Assembly (NCBI GenBank): GCA_964590945.1
Contig: CAZPXF010000080.1
Span: 1-10,294, forward strand
Reading direction: 5' to 3'
DNA length: 10,294 bases
From: CAZPXF01 sp964590945
GTDB taxonomy: Bacteria > Bacillota > Clostridia > Lachnospirales > Lachnospiraceae
Shown here: one piece after another, positions 1 through 7,348 of the stretch
Position numbering within the stretch: position 1 is the first letter of the stretch
Layout of the letters: the number at the start of each line of letters is the position of its first letter
Position numbers and translations under genes: made by a program
Notes under the pieces: generated by a model
What the model was told of the DNA's origin: nothing
Seen by the model: the letters and a program-made list of their open reading frames with translations, nothing else
Databases searched by the model: none

Positions 1-62
1 GGAGTTGCAGTTCCGGAGCTTTTCTATTCCGTTGTGGCAAGGTGGTTTATACCTTAGGCCGG

Positions 63-215
63 CTACCGCCTATTCGTCATATGCATAAGTCCGGGAATCG
101 TGCAGGCCTTTTTCATGAGAGGAGACAAACCCTGTCCCGCATAAACGCCGACCGGATTCCTGTTGATCGTTATCCCGCCGATCTCCAGAACTTTACTGAA
201 CTTCTCGAAACTCAT
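63..215 (-). CDS. Possible small protein (50 aa), unrecognised, overlapping the asparaginase 3' end
   Basis: A 50-codon reading frame begins with ATG at 213-215, inside the last codons of the asparaginase gene in another frame, and ends at TAG (63-65). The start follows a purine-rich stretch (GGAAGAGAAGG) that abuts the ATG, so the spacing is not ideal. That stretch also encodes the Lys/Glu-rich asparaginase tail, so its resemblance to a ribosome binding site may be accidental. The protein starts MSFEKFSKVLEIGG and ends MHMTNRR; it has no signal peptide, membrane segment or motif I recognise. Third codon positions are G/C-rich, as in the neighbouring genes. No terminator follows the asparaginase stop, so this region would be transcribed. 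It could be a real small gene translated by coupling, the 5' remnant of a decayed gene, or chance. I assign no function. Confidence 0.3.
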   Translation of the reverse strand: MSFEKFSKVLEIGGITINRNPVGVYAGQGLSPLMKKACTIPGLMHMTNRR

Positions 216-1239
216 CCTTCTCTTCCTTTTCCAGTCTTTTTGTAAATAAAATATCATGATTGATACACTTGTAAAAACTTTTTTTCTTCATATTGTAATC
301 TGTCTCGCCCTGACCCATGATCCACATCAGCTTCGTAATCACCGCCTCCAGCGTCATATCATATGCCTCCAGAAGCTTGAACTTCTGCTTCACACGTTTT
401 CCCACCTCATAGACCGTCATATTGCTTCCTTCATTTGCCACCTGCGTCGTCATGACGACGAGCTTTCCCTTTTCCCTCCAGCGTTCCATCTCCGTATAGA
501 ATCTTCCCACAAGTGTCTCCGGGATTCCTCCTACGCCAAAGCTCTCGATCACAAGGCAGTCAAAATGCAGAAAAAGACTGGACAGGATCTCCGGCTGCAT
601 CCCCGGGATCAGCTTTAACACATAGACGCTGTTCTTCATCTCATGGTAAAAGCGAACCGGCTCCTGATACGGAATTGTCGGCACATATCGCACGATCATC
701 CCATCCTGAATGACCGCCGGATATGGGAAATTGATGCTGGAAAACGCGTCATAGCTCTTCGCCCGCTCCTTTTTCGCCCGTGTCCCGATGATCACCTTTC
801 CGTCAAAGACGATATCCACCCCCTGAGATTCATCGTCTGCAGCGTAAATAAAGCTGTCCAGGAGATTGGTCTTGGCATCCGTCACATCCATATAGATCGG
901 TTTCTGCGCCCCTGTTATGACAACCGGTTTTTCTGAATTCTGTATCATATAGGAAAGCGCCGCTGCCGTATATGCCATTGTATCGGTTCCATGGCAGATG
1001 ACAAAACCATCGTATTTTTCATAATTCGCCTCCACCGTCCGCACAAGAAGCTTCCAGTGCTCCGGCGTCACATTTGTACTGTCGATGCTGCACACCTGCA
1101 CCGCATCCACCTGGCAGATAGACTTCACCGCCGGAATGTACTCCAGAATGTCCGCCGCCGAAAGTCCCGGCGCCAGACCGTAATCAGTCTGCTTCGATGC
1201 AATTGTTCCCCCGGTTCCTATCATAAGTATCTTCTTCAT
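193..1239 (-). CDS. ansA: L-asparaginase, type I (cytoplasmic)
   Basis: Hydrolyses L-asparagine to L-aspartate and ammonia in the cytoplasm. The 348-residue product has the asparaginase N-terminal motif TGGTIAS at residues 9-15 with the nucleophile Thr12, and the second signature HGTDTMAYTAAAL at 83-95 with Thr85 and Asp86. It also has TGAQKPI (109-115), holding the catalytic Lys113, and TTQVANEGSN (264-273) in the C-terminal domain. There is no signal peptide, which fits type I rather than the exported type II enzyme. I chose the ATG at 1239 because AGGAGGAGAG lies just upstream and the family begins a few residues before TGGTIAS. An upstream in-frame ATG at 1311 would add 24 basic, unrelated residues and has a poorly spaced ribosome binding site. 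The charged tail (about 320-348) is slightly long for the family and overlaps a possible small ORF. It is the last clear gene of the leftward cluster and would supply aspartate to the aminotransferase encoded on the other arm. Confidence 0.95.
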   Translation of the reverse strand: MKKILMIGTGGTIASKQTDYGLAPGLSAADILEYIPAVKSICQVDAVQVCSIDSTNVTPEHWKLLVRTVEANYEKYDGFVICHGTDTMAYTAAALSYMIQNSEKPVVITGAQKPIYMDVTDAKTNLLDSFIYAADDESQGVDIVFDGKVIIGTRAKKERAKSYDAFSSINFPYPAVIQDGMIVRYVPTIPYQEPVRFYHEMKNSVYVLKLIPGMQPEILSSLFLHFDCLVIESFGVGGIPETLVGRFYTEMERWREKGKLVVMTTQVANEGSNMTVYEVGKRVKQKFKLLEAYDMTLEAVITKLMWIMGQGETDYNMKKKSFYKCINHDILFTKRLEKEEKDEFREVQ

Positions 1240-1323
1240 TCTCTCTCCTCCTGCAATCCCTCTTGGCCTTTCTTTTCGAAAACGGAACTCCGCCCTGGCT
1301 CCCTTACGCATTCCTTCCGGTAC

Positions 1324-1363
1324 AGAAATACCCTCCGCAAAATCTCATGCAGAGGGTATTTCT
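1324..1363. terminator. Strong hairpin between aminopeptidase and asparaginase genes
   Basis: A 12-bp perfect stem (1324-1335 with 1352-1363) continues, after one C/A mismatch, with three more pairs (1337-1339 with 1348-1350) and closes on an 8-nt loop. The uninterrupted T-run (1363-1368) lies on the + strand side, where no rightward gene precedes it. For the leftward transcript the U residues (UAUUUCU) are within the 3' arm and the flanking A-run precedes the stem. It may therefore act as a weak or partial terminator, or as an mRNA-stabilising hairpin after the aminopeptidase gene. Any termination would lower asparaginase expression relative to the upstream genes. Confidence 0.6.
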
Positions 1364-1379
1364 TTTTTAAAGAAACGAT

Positions 1380-2699
1380 TTACTGTAAAACCTCCAGGCA
1401 TTCTCCACTCTTTTCCTCAATATGACTACTGAAAAATTCCGTCAACGCCTGAACCATGTACATGCAGTCCTTCACTCCAGCCGTCTCATAGGATGAATGC
1501 ATCGCAAGCTGAGGCAATCCGATATCTACGCTGTTCATAGATACCTGCGACATGGCAATGTTGCCGAGTGTGCTTCCTCCGGCTTCATCTGAACGGTTGG
1601 CGAAAAACTGGATCGGCGCCCCTGCCCTCTCGCAGATTCCGCGGAAGATCGCGATACTCACCGCATCGCTGGTGTACTTCTGTCCCGCATGGGATTTTAC
1701 AACGATTCCATCATTCATATAGACACAATTGTTTTCATCCGTCTTCTCCGTATGGTTTGGATGCACCGCATGTGCATTGTCGCAGCTCAGCATAAAGCTG
1801 GAAGCCAGCGCGCGGTAGTACTCCTCCTCATCCTTCCCGAGACTCTTATTGACACGCCGCAGCACATCATAGAGGAACGTGGAACCCGCTCCCTGCTTCG
1901 TGCCGGAACCGACCTCCTCATTGTCGAAGCAGGCAAATACCTGAACCGACTTCTCGTTGCCGCCGTGAAGAAAGCCTTTCAGCGATGTGTAAGCACATTC
2001 CAGATCATCCAGCTGCGGGCAGGAGATAAATTCCCCGTCCGCACCCCAGATACTCGGCTGCATCCGGTTATACAGGAACAGATCCATGCCATAGATCCGG
2101 TCTGCCCCGATGCCAAGTTCTCCGGCGATCAGGTTCTTTAACGCGCCTTTTTCCATGGCCTTTCCGCCCATCAGCGGAAGCATATCTGTCTGTTTGTTGT
2201 ATTTGTAACCGTCGTTCACCTGGCGGTTCATATGGATCGCCATATTCGGTATCATAAGGAGATCCCGGTCTATGTTCACAAGCTCCGTCCGGTAGCCATT
2301 CTCCTCCTTTACGATCACACGCCCCGCAACAGACAGCGGACGGTCGAACCAGGTGGCGCACAGCATTCCTCCGTAACCCTCTGTATTCAGCTTCGTGTAT
2401 TTATCCCGCACGGTGATCTCTGCATTTTCCTTCACCTTAAATGTCGGAGAATCGCTGTGAGAGGCCGCCACATGGAAGCTGTAATTGTCAAGCTCTCTGC
2501 CGACCTTGAAGGCGATCACACTTGTATGATTCCGCGTCACATAATATCTGCCTCCCGGGACAAGCTTCCAGCTCTGTCCCTCCAGAAGTCTGTGAAAGCC
2601 GTTCCCCTCCAGAATCTTACTGATCGTGCCTACCGCGTGAAAAGCGGTAGGACTTTCCTTGATAAAAGCAAAAAGCTCTTCTGTTAATGTCTCATACAT
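1380..2699 (-). CDS. apeB: M18 family aminopeptidase (aspartyl aminopeptidase-like)
   Basis: A cytosolic dizinc exopeptidase that removes N-terminal residues, in characterised relatives preferentially Asp or Glu. The 439-residue length is normal for the family. The expected metal ligands and catalytic residues are visible: His81 in ASHSDSP (with Asp83), Asp231 in CPQLDDLE, Glu261 (general base) and Glu262 in FDNEEVGSG, Asp307 in SCDNAHAVHPN, and His401 in LAMHSSYE near the C terminus. I placed the start at ATG 2699, 8 nt after GAGGG. An in-frame GTG at 2708 would add three residues but abuts the ribosome binding site. The gene begins 24 nt after the permease stop, consistent with co-transcription. 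Its likely role is to release amino acids from imported or recycled peptides for the deamination pathway. Acidic-residue specificity is inferred from the family, not proven here. Confidence 0.93.
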   Translation of the reverse strand: MYETLTEELFAFIKESPTAFHAVGTISKILEGNGFHRLLEGQSWKLVPGGRYYVTRNHTSVIAFKVGRELDNYSFHVAASHSDSPTFKVKENAEITVRDKYTKLNTEGYGGMLCATWFDRPLSVAGRVIVKEENGYRTELVNIDRDLLMIPNMAIHMNRQVNDGYKYNKQTDMLPLMGGKAMEKGALKNLIAGELGIGADRIYGMDLFLYNRMQPSIWGADGEFISCPQLDDLECAYTSLKGFLHGGNEKSVQVFACFDNEEVGSGTKQGAGSTFLYDVLRRVNKSLGKDEEEYYRALASSFMLSCDNAHAVHPNHTEKTDENNCVYMNDGIVVKSHAGQKYTSDAVSIAIFRGICERAGAPIQFFANRSDEAGGSTLGNIAMSQVSMNSVDIGLPQLAMHSSYETAGVKDCMYMVQALTEFFSSHIEEKSGECLEVLQ

Positions 2700-2723
2700 C
2701 CAAAACACCCTCTTTTTATCCTG

Positions 2724-4148
2724 TTATTTCTGCTGCTCTCTCTTTGCGATATGCGGAAGGATCATTCCAAGAGCCGTCAGGACGATCGGTGTAATGATAT
2801 TCAGCGCCATCGTATACAAGTCGTCGCTGTAAACACCCATCAGACAGCAGGCCGCAGTCACTGCAAAACACCAGAAGCCAAAGAATTTCGCGATTCCCTG
2901 ATTTTTCACAAACCGGTACTCCGCCGGGTATTTGTCCATGGATTTACGCAGCCCCAGATATGCTACGAATACCCACATGTAACGCATCGGCATACATACG
3001 GAATTCAGCTTCGTCAGCTTCTGAAGCACCACATCCGCTCCCGGGAATACCATCTGTGCAACGATGATCGCCCCTGACAGGATCACAACCAGCCAGATGC
3101 CATTGCTGTATACATCATGCTTGTTCTTCTTCGTCAGCTTCGATGGAATATACTGCTTCGTATGTTCATTGTCCAAAAGCATACGCAGCGGAGCGTCGAT
3201 ACTGAGGATCAGCACGGAGAACTGGCTGATCGCATTGCAGAGCGCATACAGCATCAGGAACAGATTGCCTACATGATAGTATTCGCCCACCTTCTGGAAT
3301 GCCCAGTAAGCGCCGTTTGCCACATATGAGTTAAATGCCTCCTCACTGCTGTTGATCACAGCCGGATCGAACATTTTCCCCATGGCGATCGTACCAAGAA
3401 CAGCACAGGCCACAACCATACCTGCCATCGCAATGATGCCCTTCGGGAAGCCTTTGCTCGGGTTCTCTACCTTATTTACATATGGAGAGATCTTCTCACA
3501 GCCGCCGACCGCAAATACAAGGATCGACAGGGACGTGAAATACCCAAGGTTAAAATTCGGGATCAGATTCTTTAAGCTGATATCCATTGTAACATATTCT
3601 GCCCCCGGATTGATAGCCGGAGCTGCGATCATCATGACAATATACAGCAGCGACATGACAAACATACAGGTTCCAGCCAGTGTCAGCAGTTTTTTCAGCG
3701 GATTTAAGCCCCTGCTCGCCACAAAACATCCAATCAGGAATACTGCCAGCGTCGCAAGCTGTACGTAAATCGTCGGAAAGCTGTCGTATGTCTCTGCATT
3801 CCGGAAGACCATCCAGCTCAGTGCCTTCAGGCCGCCGCTTCCCTTACTTGCGATATACGTGATATGGCAGGCAAAATACGTCCAGCCCGCATAGTATGCA
3901 AGCTTTGTTCCCATAGTCTCATGGATCCAGGAATTGACGCCGCCGCCTTCATTTTTGAAAGCGGAGCCAAGCTCTCCCACCATCAGCGCATACGGAACAA
4001 AATACAGTGCAAACATCAGGATCCAGCTTAAAATAACCTGGATACCATTAAAATATACAAATCCATTTACTACGTTTCCAAAACCCCAAACTGTGGAGAA
4101 TGCCATCATAGCCATGGCGCTCCATTTTATCTTTTTTGTATCTGACAT
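2724..4148 (-). CDS. APC superfamily amino acid permease
   Basis: A membrane transporter of about 12 predicted helices (474 aa) in the cytoplasmic membrane. The first helix carries the flexible glycine motif WGFGN (21-25) that lines the substrate site in APC transporters. A conserved GELGSAF...EGGGVNSW block follows at 58-74. The segment around 215-237 (GGCEKISPYVNKVENPSKGFPKG) has the loop pattern with Glu218, Asn229-Pro230 and Pro235-Lys236 seen in amino acid and glutamate/GABA antiporter-like permeases. Further hydrophobic spans occur near 36-58, 128-175, 236-256, 295-318, 350-368, 385-400 and 421-465. Two adjacent ATGs (4151 and 4148) are possible; I prefer 4148 because it sits 7 nt from GAGAGGG. 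The gene lies 31 nt after the LysR regulator and 24 nt before the aminopeptidase. Substrate cannot be read from sequence; an acidic amino acid, Asn or related compound is an inference from the neighbours. Confidence 0.9.
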   Translation of the reverse strand: MSDTKKIKWSAMAMMAFSTVWGFGNVVNGFVYFNGIQVILSWILMFALYFVPYALMVGELGSAFKNEGGGVNSWIHETMGTKLAYYAGWTYFACHITYIASKGSGGLKALSWMVFRNAETYDSFPTIYVQLATLAVFLIGCFVASRGLNPLKKLLTLAGTCMFVMSLLYIVMMIAAPAINPGAEYVTMDISLKNLIPNFNLGYFTSLSILVFAVGGCEKISPYVNKVENPSKGFPKGIIAMAGMVVACAVLGTIAMGKMFDPAVINSSEEAFNSYVANGAYWAFQKVGEYYHVGNLFLMLYALCNAISQFSVLILSIDAPLRMLLDNEHTKQYIPSKLTKKNKHDVYSNGIWLVVILSGAIIVAQMVFPGADVVLQKLTKLNSVCMPMRYMWVFVAYLGLRKSMDKYPAEYRFVKNQGIAKFFGFWCFAVTAACCLMGVYSDDLYTMALNIITPIVLTALGMILPHIAKREQQK

Positions 4149-4179
4149 CATAAAACCCTCTCAATAACTTTTTCTTTAT

Positions 4180-5157
4180 TCATAGTTCTTCCTCATTTTT
4201 TTCGTTTTCTGAGGCTGAAGCGGCGAGCTTCATAAACTCTGCCATACTTCTTGTAAAATACTTGTTTTTCCGGTAATAAAAATAGACATTTCTTTTCGCT
4301 GCGGGATCGTCTATTTTGTAGTAGATGACATTCGGATTCGCCGGAAGGTTCTCCACTGCCGTATCACTGATAAATGATATTCCCATCCCCCTTTCTGTCA
4401 GATGATACGTTGTCAGCATCTGATCCAGCTTCCAGCTTACCTTCGGTGTGATTCCCGCGCGCTTGCATATGCTTTCCACGCGCTCTCTTGTATCATTGTG
4501 AGCCCGCAGAACCACAAACGGTTCCTCTTCAAACAGCTTCAGCGGTACGCCGTGTACTTCCGGCCTTGTGTGCACCCCGGCGCGGATATCATCGATCGTA
4601 AGGCTCCAGCTCTTCGCCCCTTCATTGCCGGAGAAATTCGCCGGAACCGCAAGAAGAAGATGCTCCGTCTTGAAAAAGCGCCGGTCGTATATCTCCGAAT
4701 CCAGCGGATAATTTTCCAGCAGAACATCCAGTTCCCCGGAGAACAGCTTCTTTTCCAGCTGTGAGGTATGCCCCTCCACGAGGCTCACCTTCACCTGCGG
4801 AAATTTCTTTTCAAATCTCTGTAAGATCTCCGGTATCACAAACGCCGAAAAAAGATACGTCCCGCCGATACTCATTTTCCCGGTGGCAAGCCCGTTCAGA
4901 TTGCCTACATAGCAGGTGAATTCCTCCTCCATGCCCATGATCTTTTCCGCGATCTTAATGTACTTTTTCCCGCACTCGGTCAGGCGGATCGGATTCATTC
5001 CCCGGTCAAACAACTTTGCACCGATCTTCTCCTCCACCTTTTTGACTGTTGCACTCAGGGACGGCTGGGATATGTACAGATTCGCCGCAGCCTTTGAAAA
5101 GCTGCCCTCTTTGTATACCTCGTATATATATTCCATATTGGAAAATACACTCTTCAC
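4180..5157 (-). CDS. LysR family transcriptional regulator
   Basis: A 325-residue LysR-type DNA-binding regulator. The N-terminal winged helix-turn-helix spans about residues 8-66, with the family pattern GSFSKAAANLYISQPSLSAT followed by VKKVEEKIGAKLFDR. A linker helix (about 66-90) precedes the periplasmic-binding-protein-like effector domain (about 93-300). The last 20 residues are Glu/Asn/Lys-rich. The start is a GTG at 5157 placed 8 nt after AGAAGG. The first ATG, seven codons further in (5136), has no good ribosome binding site but would keep the whole helix-turn-helix. Most LysR genes face their target divergently. This one is co-directional with the permease, aminopeptidase and asparaginase genes and probably sits at the head of their operon, so it could act on the promoter in 5158-5290 and so regulate itself. 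The effector is unknown; an amino acid or keto acid of the pathway is plausible. Confidence 0.93.
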   Translation of the reverse strand: MKSVFSNMEYIYEVYKEGSFSKAAANLYISQPSLSATVKKVEEKIGAKLFDRGMNPIRLTECGKKYIKIAEKIMGMEEEFTCYVGNLNGLATGKMSIGGTYLFSAFVIPEILQRFEKKFPQVKVSLVEGHTSQLEKKLFSGELDVLLENYPLDSEIYDRRFFKTEHLLLAVPANFSGNEGAKSWSLTIDDIRAGVHTRPEVHGVPLKLFEEEPFVVLRAHNDTRERVESICKRAGITPKVSWKLDQMLTTYHLTERGMGISFISDTAVENLPANPNVIYYKIDDPAAKRNVYFYYRKNKYFTRSMAEFMKLAASASENEKNEEEL

Positions 5158-5178
5158 GATTCATTCCTTCTCTCTGTC

Positions 5179-5193
5179 TGTTTTCAGAAATAT
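5179..5193. promoter_or_regulatory. CodY-box-like palindrome upstream of the LysR gene
   Basis: The 15-mer TGTTTTCAGAAATAT matches the known Gram-positive CodY consensus AATTTTCWGAAAATT at 11 positions, including the whole TTTTCAGAAA core. It lies 22-36 nt upstream of the LysR GTG and just downstream of a candidate -10 (TAATAT or TATAGT), a position suited to repression. CodY represses amino acid catabolism and uptake genes in many Firmicutes, which fits this cluster. Whether this organism has CodY cannot be seen here, and a single site with four mismatches may be chance. Confidence 0.35.
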
Positions 5194-5207
5194 CCGTCTT
5201 ACTATAA

Positions 5208-5237
5208 ATATTAAACGGAATCTCTCCTGCTTCCCAA
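5208..5237 (-). promoter_or_regulatory. Candidate promoter for the leftward LysR-permease-aminopeptidase cluster
   Basis: On the - strand, TTGGGA (5237-5232) and TAATAT (5213-5208) are separated by 18 nt. Each matches the sigma-A consensus only partly (4 of 6). An overlapping alternative -10, TATAGT (5206-5201), has no better -35. The stretch is the most AT-rich part of the 133-nt gap between the PEP/pyruvate-binding gene and the regulator. I see no terminator in that gap, so read-through from the upstream gene is also possible. Confidence 0.35.
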
Positions 5238-5290
5238 TAAGAAAAACGAATGCGCGCACAACAAAATCGAATACTTTGCGCCGCCGGTGT

Positions 5291-7096
5291 TCAGACATTC
5301 TTCTCCTGACCGGATTCCAGTATGCACACCGCTCTTCCCGCAGCAAAGTCCAGTATCAGCGCTGCGCCGCATCCGCGGACATCATAAAGCTTTACGATGT
5401 CGGTCCATGCCGCCTCCTTTGGAAGTATTTCTCCTAAAATCTCTTTTTTTGCGTTCAGAAGCTCCGGCTGATACAGCCTCGTCTTACTGTTCTCGCTCAG
5501 TGCACCGTAGTACACATCCGCCTCGATCATATCCTGAAACATATGGCTTCCATAGGACAGGTTCGGATGATATCCTGCCTTTCCGTACGCCACCTCGCAC
5601 ACAGCGTCGAAACAGCTGATTTCCTCATAGGATACCGGAACTCCAAGCTCCGGCGACGAAGTACCGATCCGTCCCGGAGACAGCAGCATCAGATGTGCAT
5701 CCGTTCCTTTAAAATGGTCGTTGATCCTGCCGATCACACGTGCAGCCTCTGATTTGCGCGCATACGGACATTCATAATAGTTCTGCGGATCGATCCATAC
5801 AATATAGTCCACCGGCTCCCTCTTGGAACGGCGCATGGAAGTCCTTCGCACATCAAACAGCATTCGCTCATCCGCATCCTTCGGGATCTGTATCTCCTCA
5901 TTCGGCGCATTCTGCAGCGGACGGCACTGTAAAAGGTGAAGCCTCCATTCTCCCGGCTCCTCCTCCGTCACTGCAAATTCGATGTCCACAGGTCTTTTGT
6001 ACTCCTGCTCCAGCATCTTCAGGCTTCTGCGCATAAGGTCGATAAATTCCCGGTTCTCGACCATTCCCTGGCAGTCCGCAAAAAAGATCTTCCGGTAGAC
6101 CCTGCGCTGCGCCAGCAGCTCCTCTGCCTCACTGTCCCGGCTCAGCACTCTTCTCCTGATGTACTCCGGCAATTCCCCGATCACCTCTTCCAGCACTCTC
6201 GTGCAGATACATCCGTTCCGTCTGTCGATCAGATCCACTTTTCTCTGCGAATACTCATGCTGCTCCGCCACAGTTGACCTGAGATTAGCTCTCGCCCGAT
6301 CCAGCCCCACAAGCCTTGGATAATCTCCCGGTGTCCGCTGTACTGCGCGGGTTCCAAGTCCCATGACCATACGGATCATCCCGGCCTCCGGGCTTATATG
6401 CTCCATCCACTTATAAGGATTGTAGGAGCAGCCCATACCTGCCGCCACAGGGAAATACAGATCCCCGAATTGCTGGCCTGCTACCTTCTGTACCAGCAGC
6501 GCCATCTTCTCATCCTTTTCAAGGAGACGCCTTCTTCTCCGGTACTCGACCGCAGCTGCATTTTTTACACTGTCAAACACTCTTTGCATCGCATTTTTCA
6601 GACTGTCGAAGCGCGCGGCTTCATCTCCACCTCCGACACAGAAGACCGACTCGTACTTGCCTGAAAAAGCGCTGTCATAACCATCCTCCAGAATGCTGCT
6701 GGACCGTACGACATATGGTAAGTCACCGAATTCCTCCAGCATCGCATGGAGCTGATCCTCGATCCCTTCAAAGGCATATTCGATCCCCTTCTCCAAATAG
6801 CGTGAAAACACATCCGTTCCGATATACCAGGAGCTCTGTTTTTCCAGATTGTCCTCGCATTCCGGCAGCCGGATCTGCATCAGCTTCTGCGCAGTCAAAA
6901 GTCCGCAGCTTTTTCCGCCGATCATTCCGCCGCCGATCTTCCGGGTCACGATCTCCTGAAAATCTTCCATAGAAAAGTATTTCATGATCAGCCGTTCCAT
7001 CTGAGGCTCTGTCGTCATCACCGCATTACAGATCTCTTTTCTCTGTGCTCTGGTCAGAAAGTCCTTCTCCAAAAGAGACCGCCATCTTTCTTCCAC
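5291..7096 (-). CDS. PEP/pyruvate-binding (PPDK N-terminal, ATP-grasp) domain protein of unknown function
   Basis: A 601-residue soluble protein related to the nucleotide-binding half of PEP synthase and pyruvate phosphate dikinase. A GGKSCGLL block (60-67) matches the glycine-rich GGKAAGL-type opening of that domain. PYVVRSSSILED (127-138) carries the ATP-binding Arg131, GKYESVF (146-152) follows, and the domain closes with DIEFA (371-375) and LLQCRPL (388-394), the acidic and Q-x-R elements. No swivelling phosphohistidine domain (the catalytic His of TGG-x-x-SHAAI motifs) or PEP-utilising TIM barrel follows, so it cannot carry out the full dikinase reaction alone. Instead there is a domain of about 200 residues with LLSPGRIGTSSPELGVPVS (471-489) and SYGSHMFQDMIEADVYY (514-530), which looks conserved and which I recall from PEP/pyruvate-binding proteins of uncertain role. 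Translation starts at GTG (7096), 8 nt from AAAGGAGG. It is divergent from the aminotransferase gene and 133 nt upstream of the co-directional LysR gene. It might phosphorylate or adenylylate a partner, but no function can be assigned. Confidence 0.85.
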   Translation of the reverse strand: MEERWRSLLEKDFLTRAQRKEICNAVMTTEPQMERLIMKYFSMEDFQEIVTRKIGGGMIGGKSCGLLTAQKLMQIRLPECEDNLEKQSSWYIGTDVFSRYLEKGIEYAFEGIEDQLHAMLEEFGDLPYVVRSSSILEDGYDSAFSGKYESVFCVGGGDEAARFDSLKNAMQRVFDSVKNAAAVEYRRRRRLLEKDEKMALLVQKVAGQQFGDLYFPVAAGMGCSYNPYKWMEHISPEAGMIRMVMGLGTRAVQRTPGDYPRLVGLDRARANLRSTVAEQHEYSQRKVDLIDRRNGCICTRVLEEVIGELPEYIRRRVLSRDSEAEELLAQRRVYRKIFFADCQGMVENREFIDLMRRSLKMLEQEYKRPVDIEFAVTEEEPGEWRLHLLQCRPLQNAPNEEIQIPKDADERMLFDVRRTSMRRSKREPVDYIVWIDPQNYYECPYARKSEAARVIGRINDHFKGTDAHLMLLSPGRIGTSSPELGVPVSYEEISCFDAVCEVAYGKAGYHPNLSYGSHMFQDMIEADVYYGALSENSKTRLYQPELLNAKKEILGEILPKEAAWTDIVKLYDVRGCGAALILDFAAGRAVCILESGQEKNV

Positions 7097-7245
7097 TGCG
7101 AAATCCTCCTTTCTACCCTTTACCCTGAATTTAGATTAAAAGATTTTTTTTCGATTGACAAGGACATAAATATTTATACCTGTCATAGATTTTTATTTAT
7201 ACTTTCGGTCATTTTGCATTGTTTTTCGGTTTTTTCTATATACAA

Positions 7246-7251
7246 ATTATA
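7246..7251 (-). promoter_or_regulatory. Possible leftward -10 (TATAAT) for the PEP/pyruvate-binding gene
   Basis: The - strand reads a perfect TATAAT at 7251-7246, but the hexamer 17 nt upstream (GAGCAA) is a poor -35 and there is no TGn extension. It would give an untranslated leader of roughly 140 nt before the GTG at 7096. It may be chance in AT-rich DNA. Confidence 0.25.
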
Positions 7252-7319
7252 CAATTCACCCGCGTTTTTTGCTCTCATTTATAGTTTTTTATCTATGTTT
7301 CATATACGCTTTTCGGTAT

Positions 7320-7348
7320 TTGTAAATCAAAAAAAGCGCCACTATAAT
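7320..7348 (+). promoter_or_regulatory. Sigma-A-type promoter for the aminotransferase-glutamate dehydrogenase operon
   Basis: TTGTAA (7320-7325) and a perfect TATAAT (7343-7348) are separated by 17 nt. Transcription would start near 7355, giving a leader of about 30 nt with the AGGAGG ribosome binding site at 7371-7376 and the ATG at 7387. The next gene starts 33 nt after the first and has no promoter of its own, so both should be read from here. A half-site resembling a CodY box (TCAGAAAA, 7354-7361) lies at the predicted start point and is weak evidence of regulation. Confidence 0.7.

Noticed and set aside
1240..1311. N-terminal extension of the asparaginase to an upstream ATG at 1311
   Set aside because: The added 24 residues are basic and unlike any asparaginase N terminus. 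The ribosome binding site there abuts the ATG, while the internal ATG at 1239 has an excellent one and the expected family start.
5161..5298. A 45-codon leftward ORF starting at an ATG that overlaps the stop of the PEP/pyruvate-binding gene, preceded by AGGAG
   Set aside because: The overlap and ribosome-binding-like sequence are tempting. But the product is rich in Arg and Phe without a recognisable pattern, the frame covers the AT-rich promoter region of the LysR gene, and the AGGAG is simply the end of the upstream coding sequence.
4916..5437. A 173-codon rightward ORF antisense to the LysR gene and the end of the PEP/pyruvate-binding gene
   Set aside because: It overlaps two well-supported genes on the other strand and their promoter region, and its composition fits a shadow frame.
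7155..7190. A perfect TTGACA at 7155-7160 as a rightward promoter
   Set aside because: No acceptable -10 occurs 16-18 nt downstream; the hexamers there read like TACCTG. The TTGTAA-N17-TATAAT pair at 7320-7348 is much better placed.
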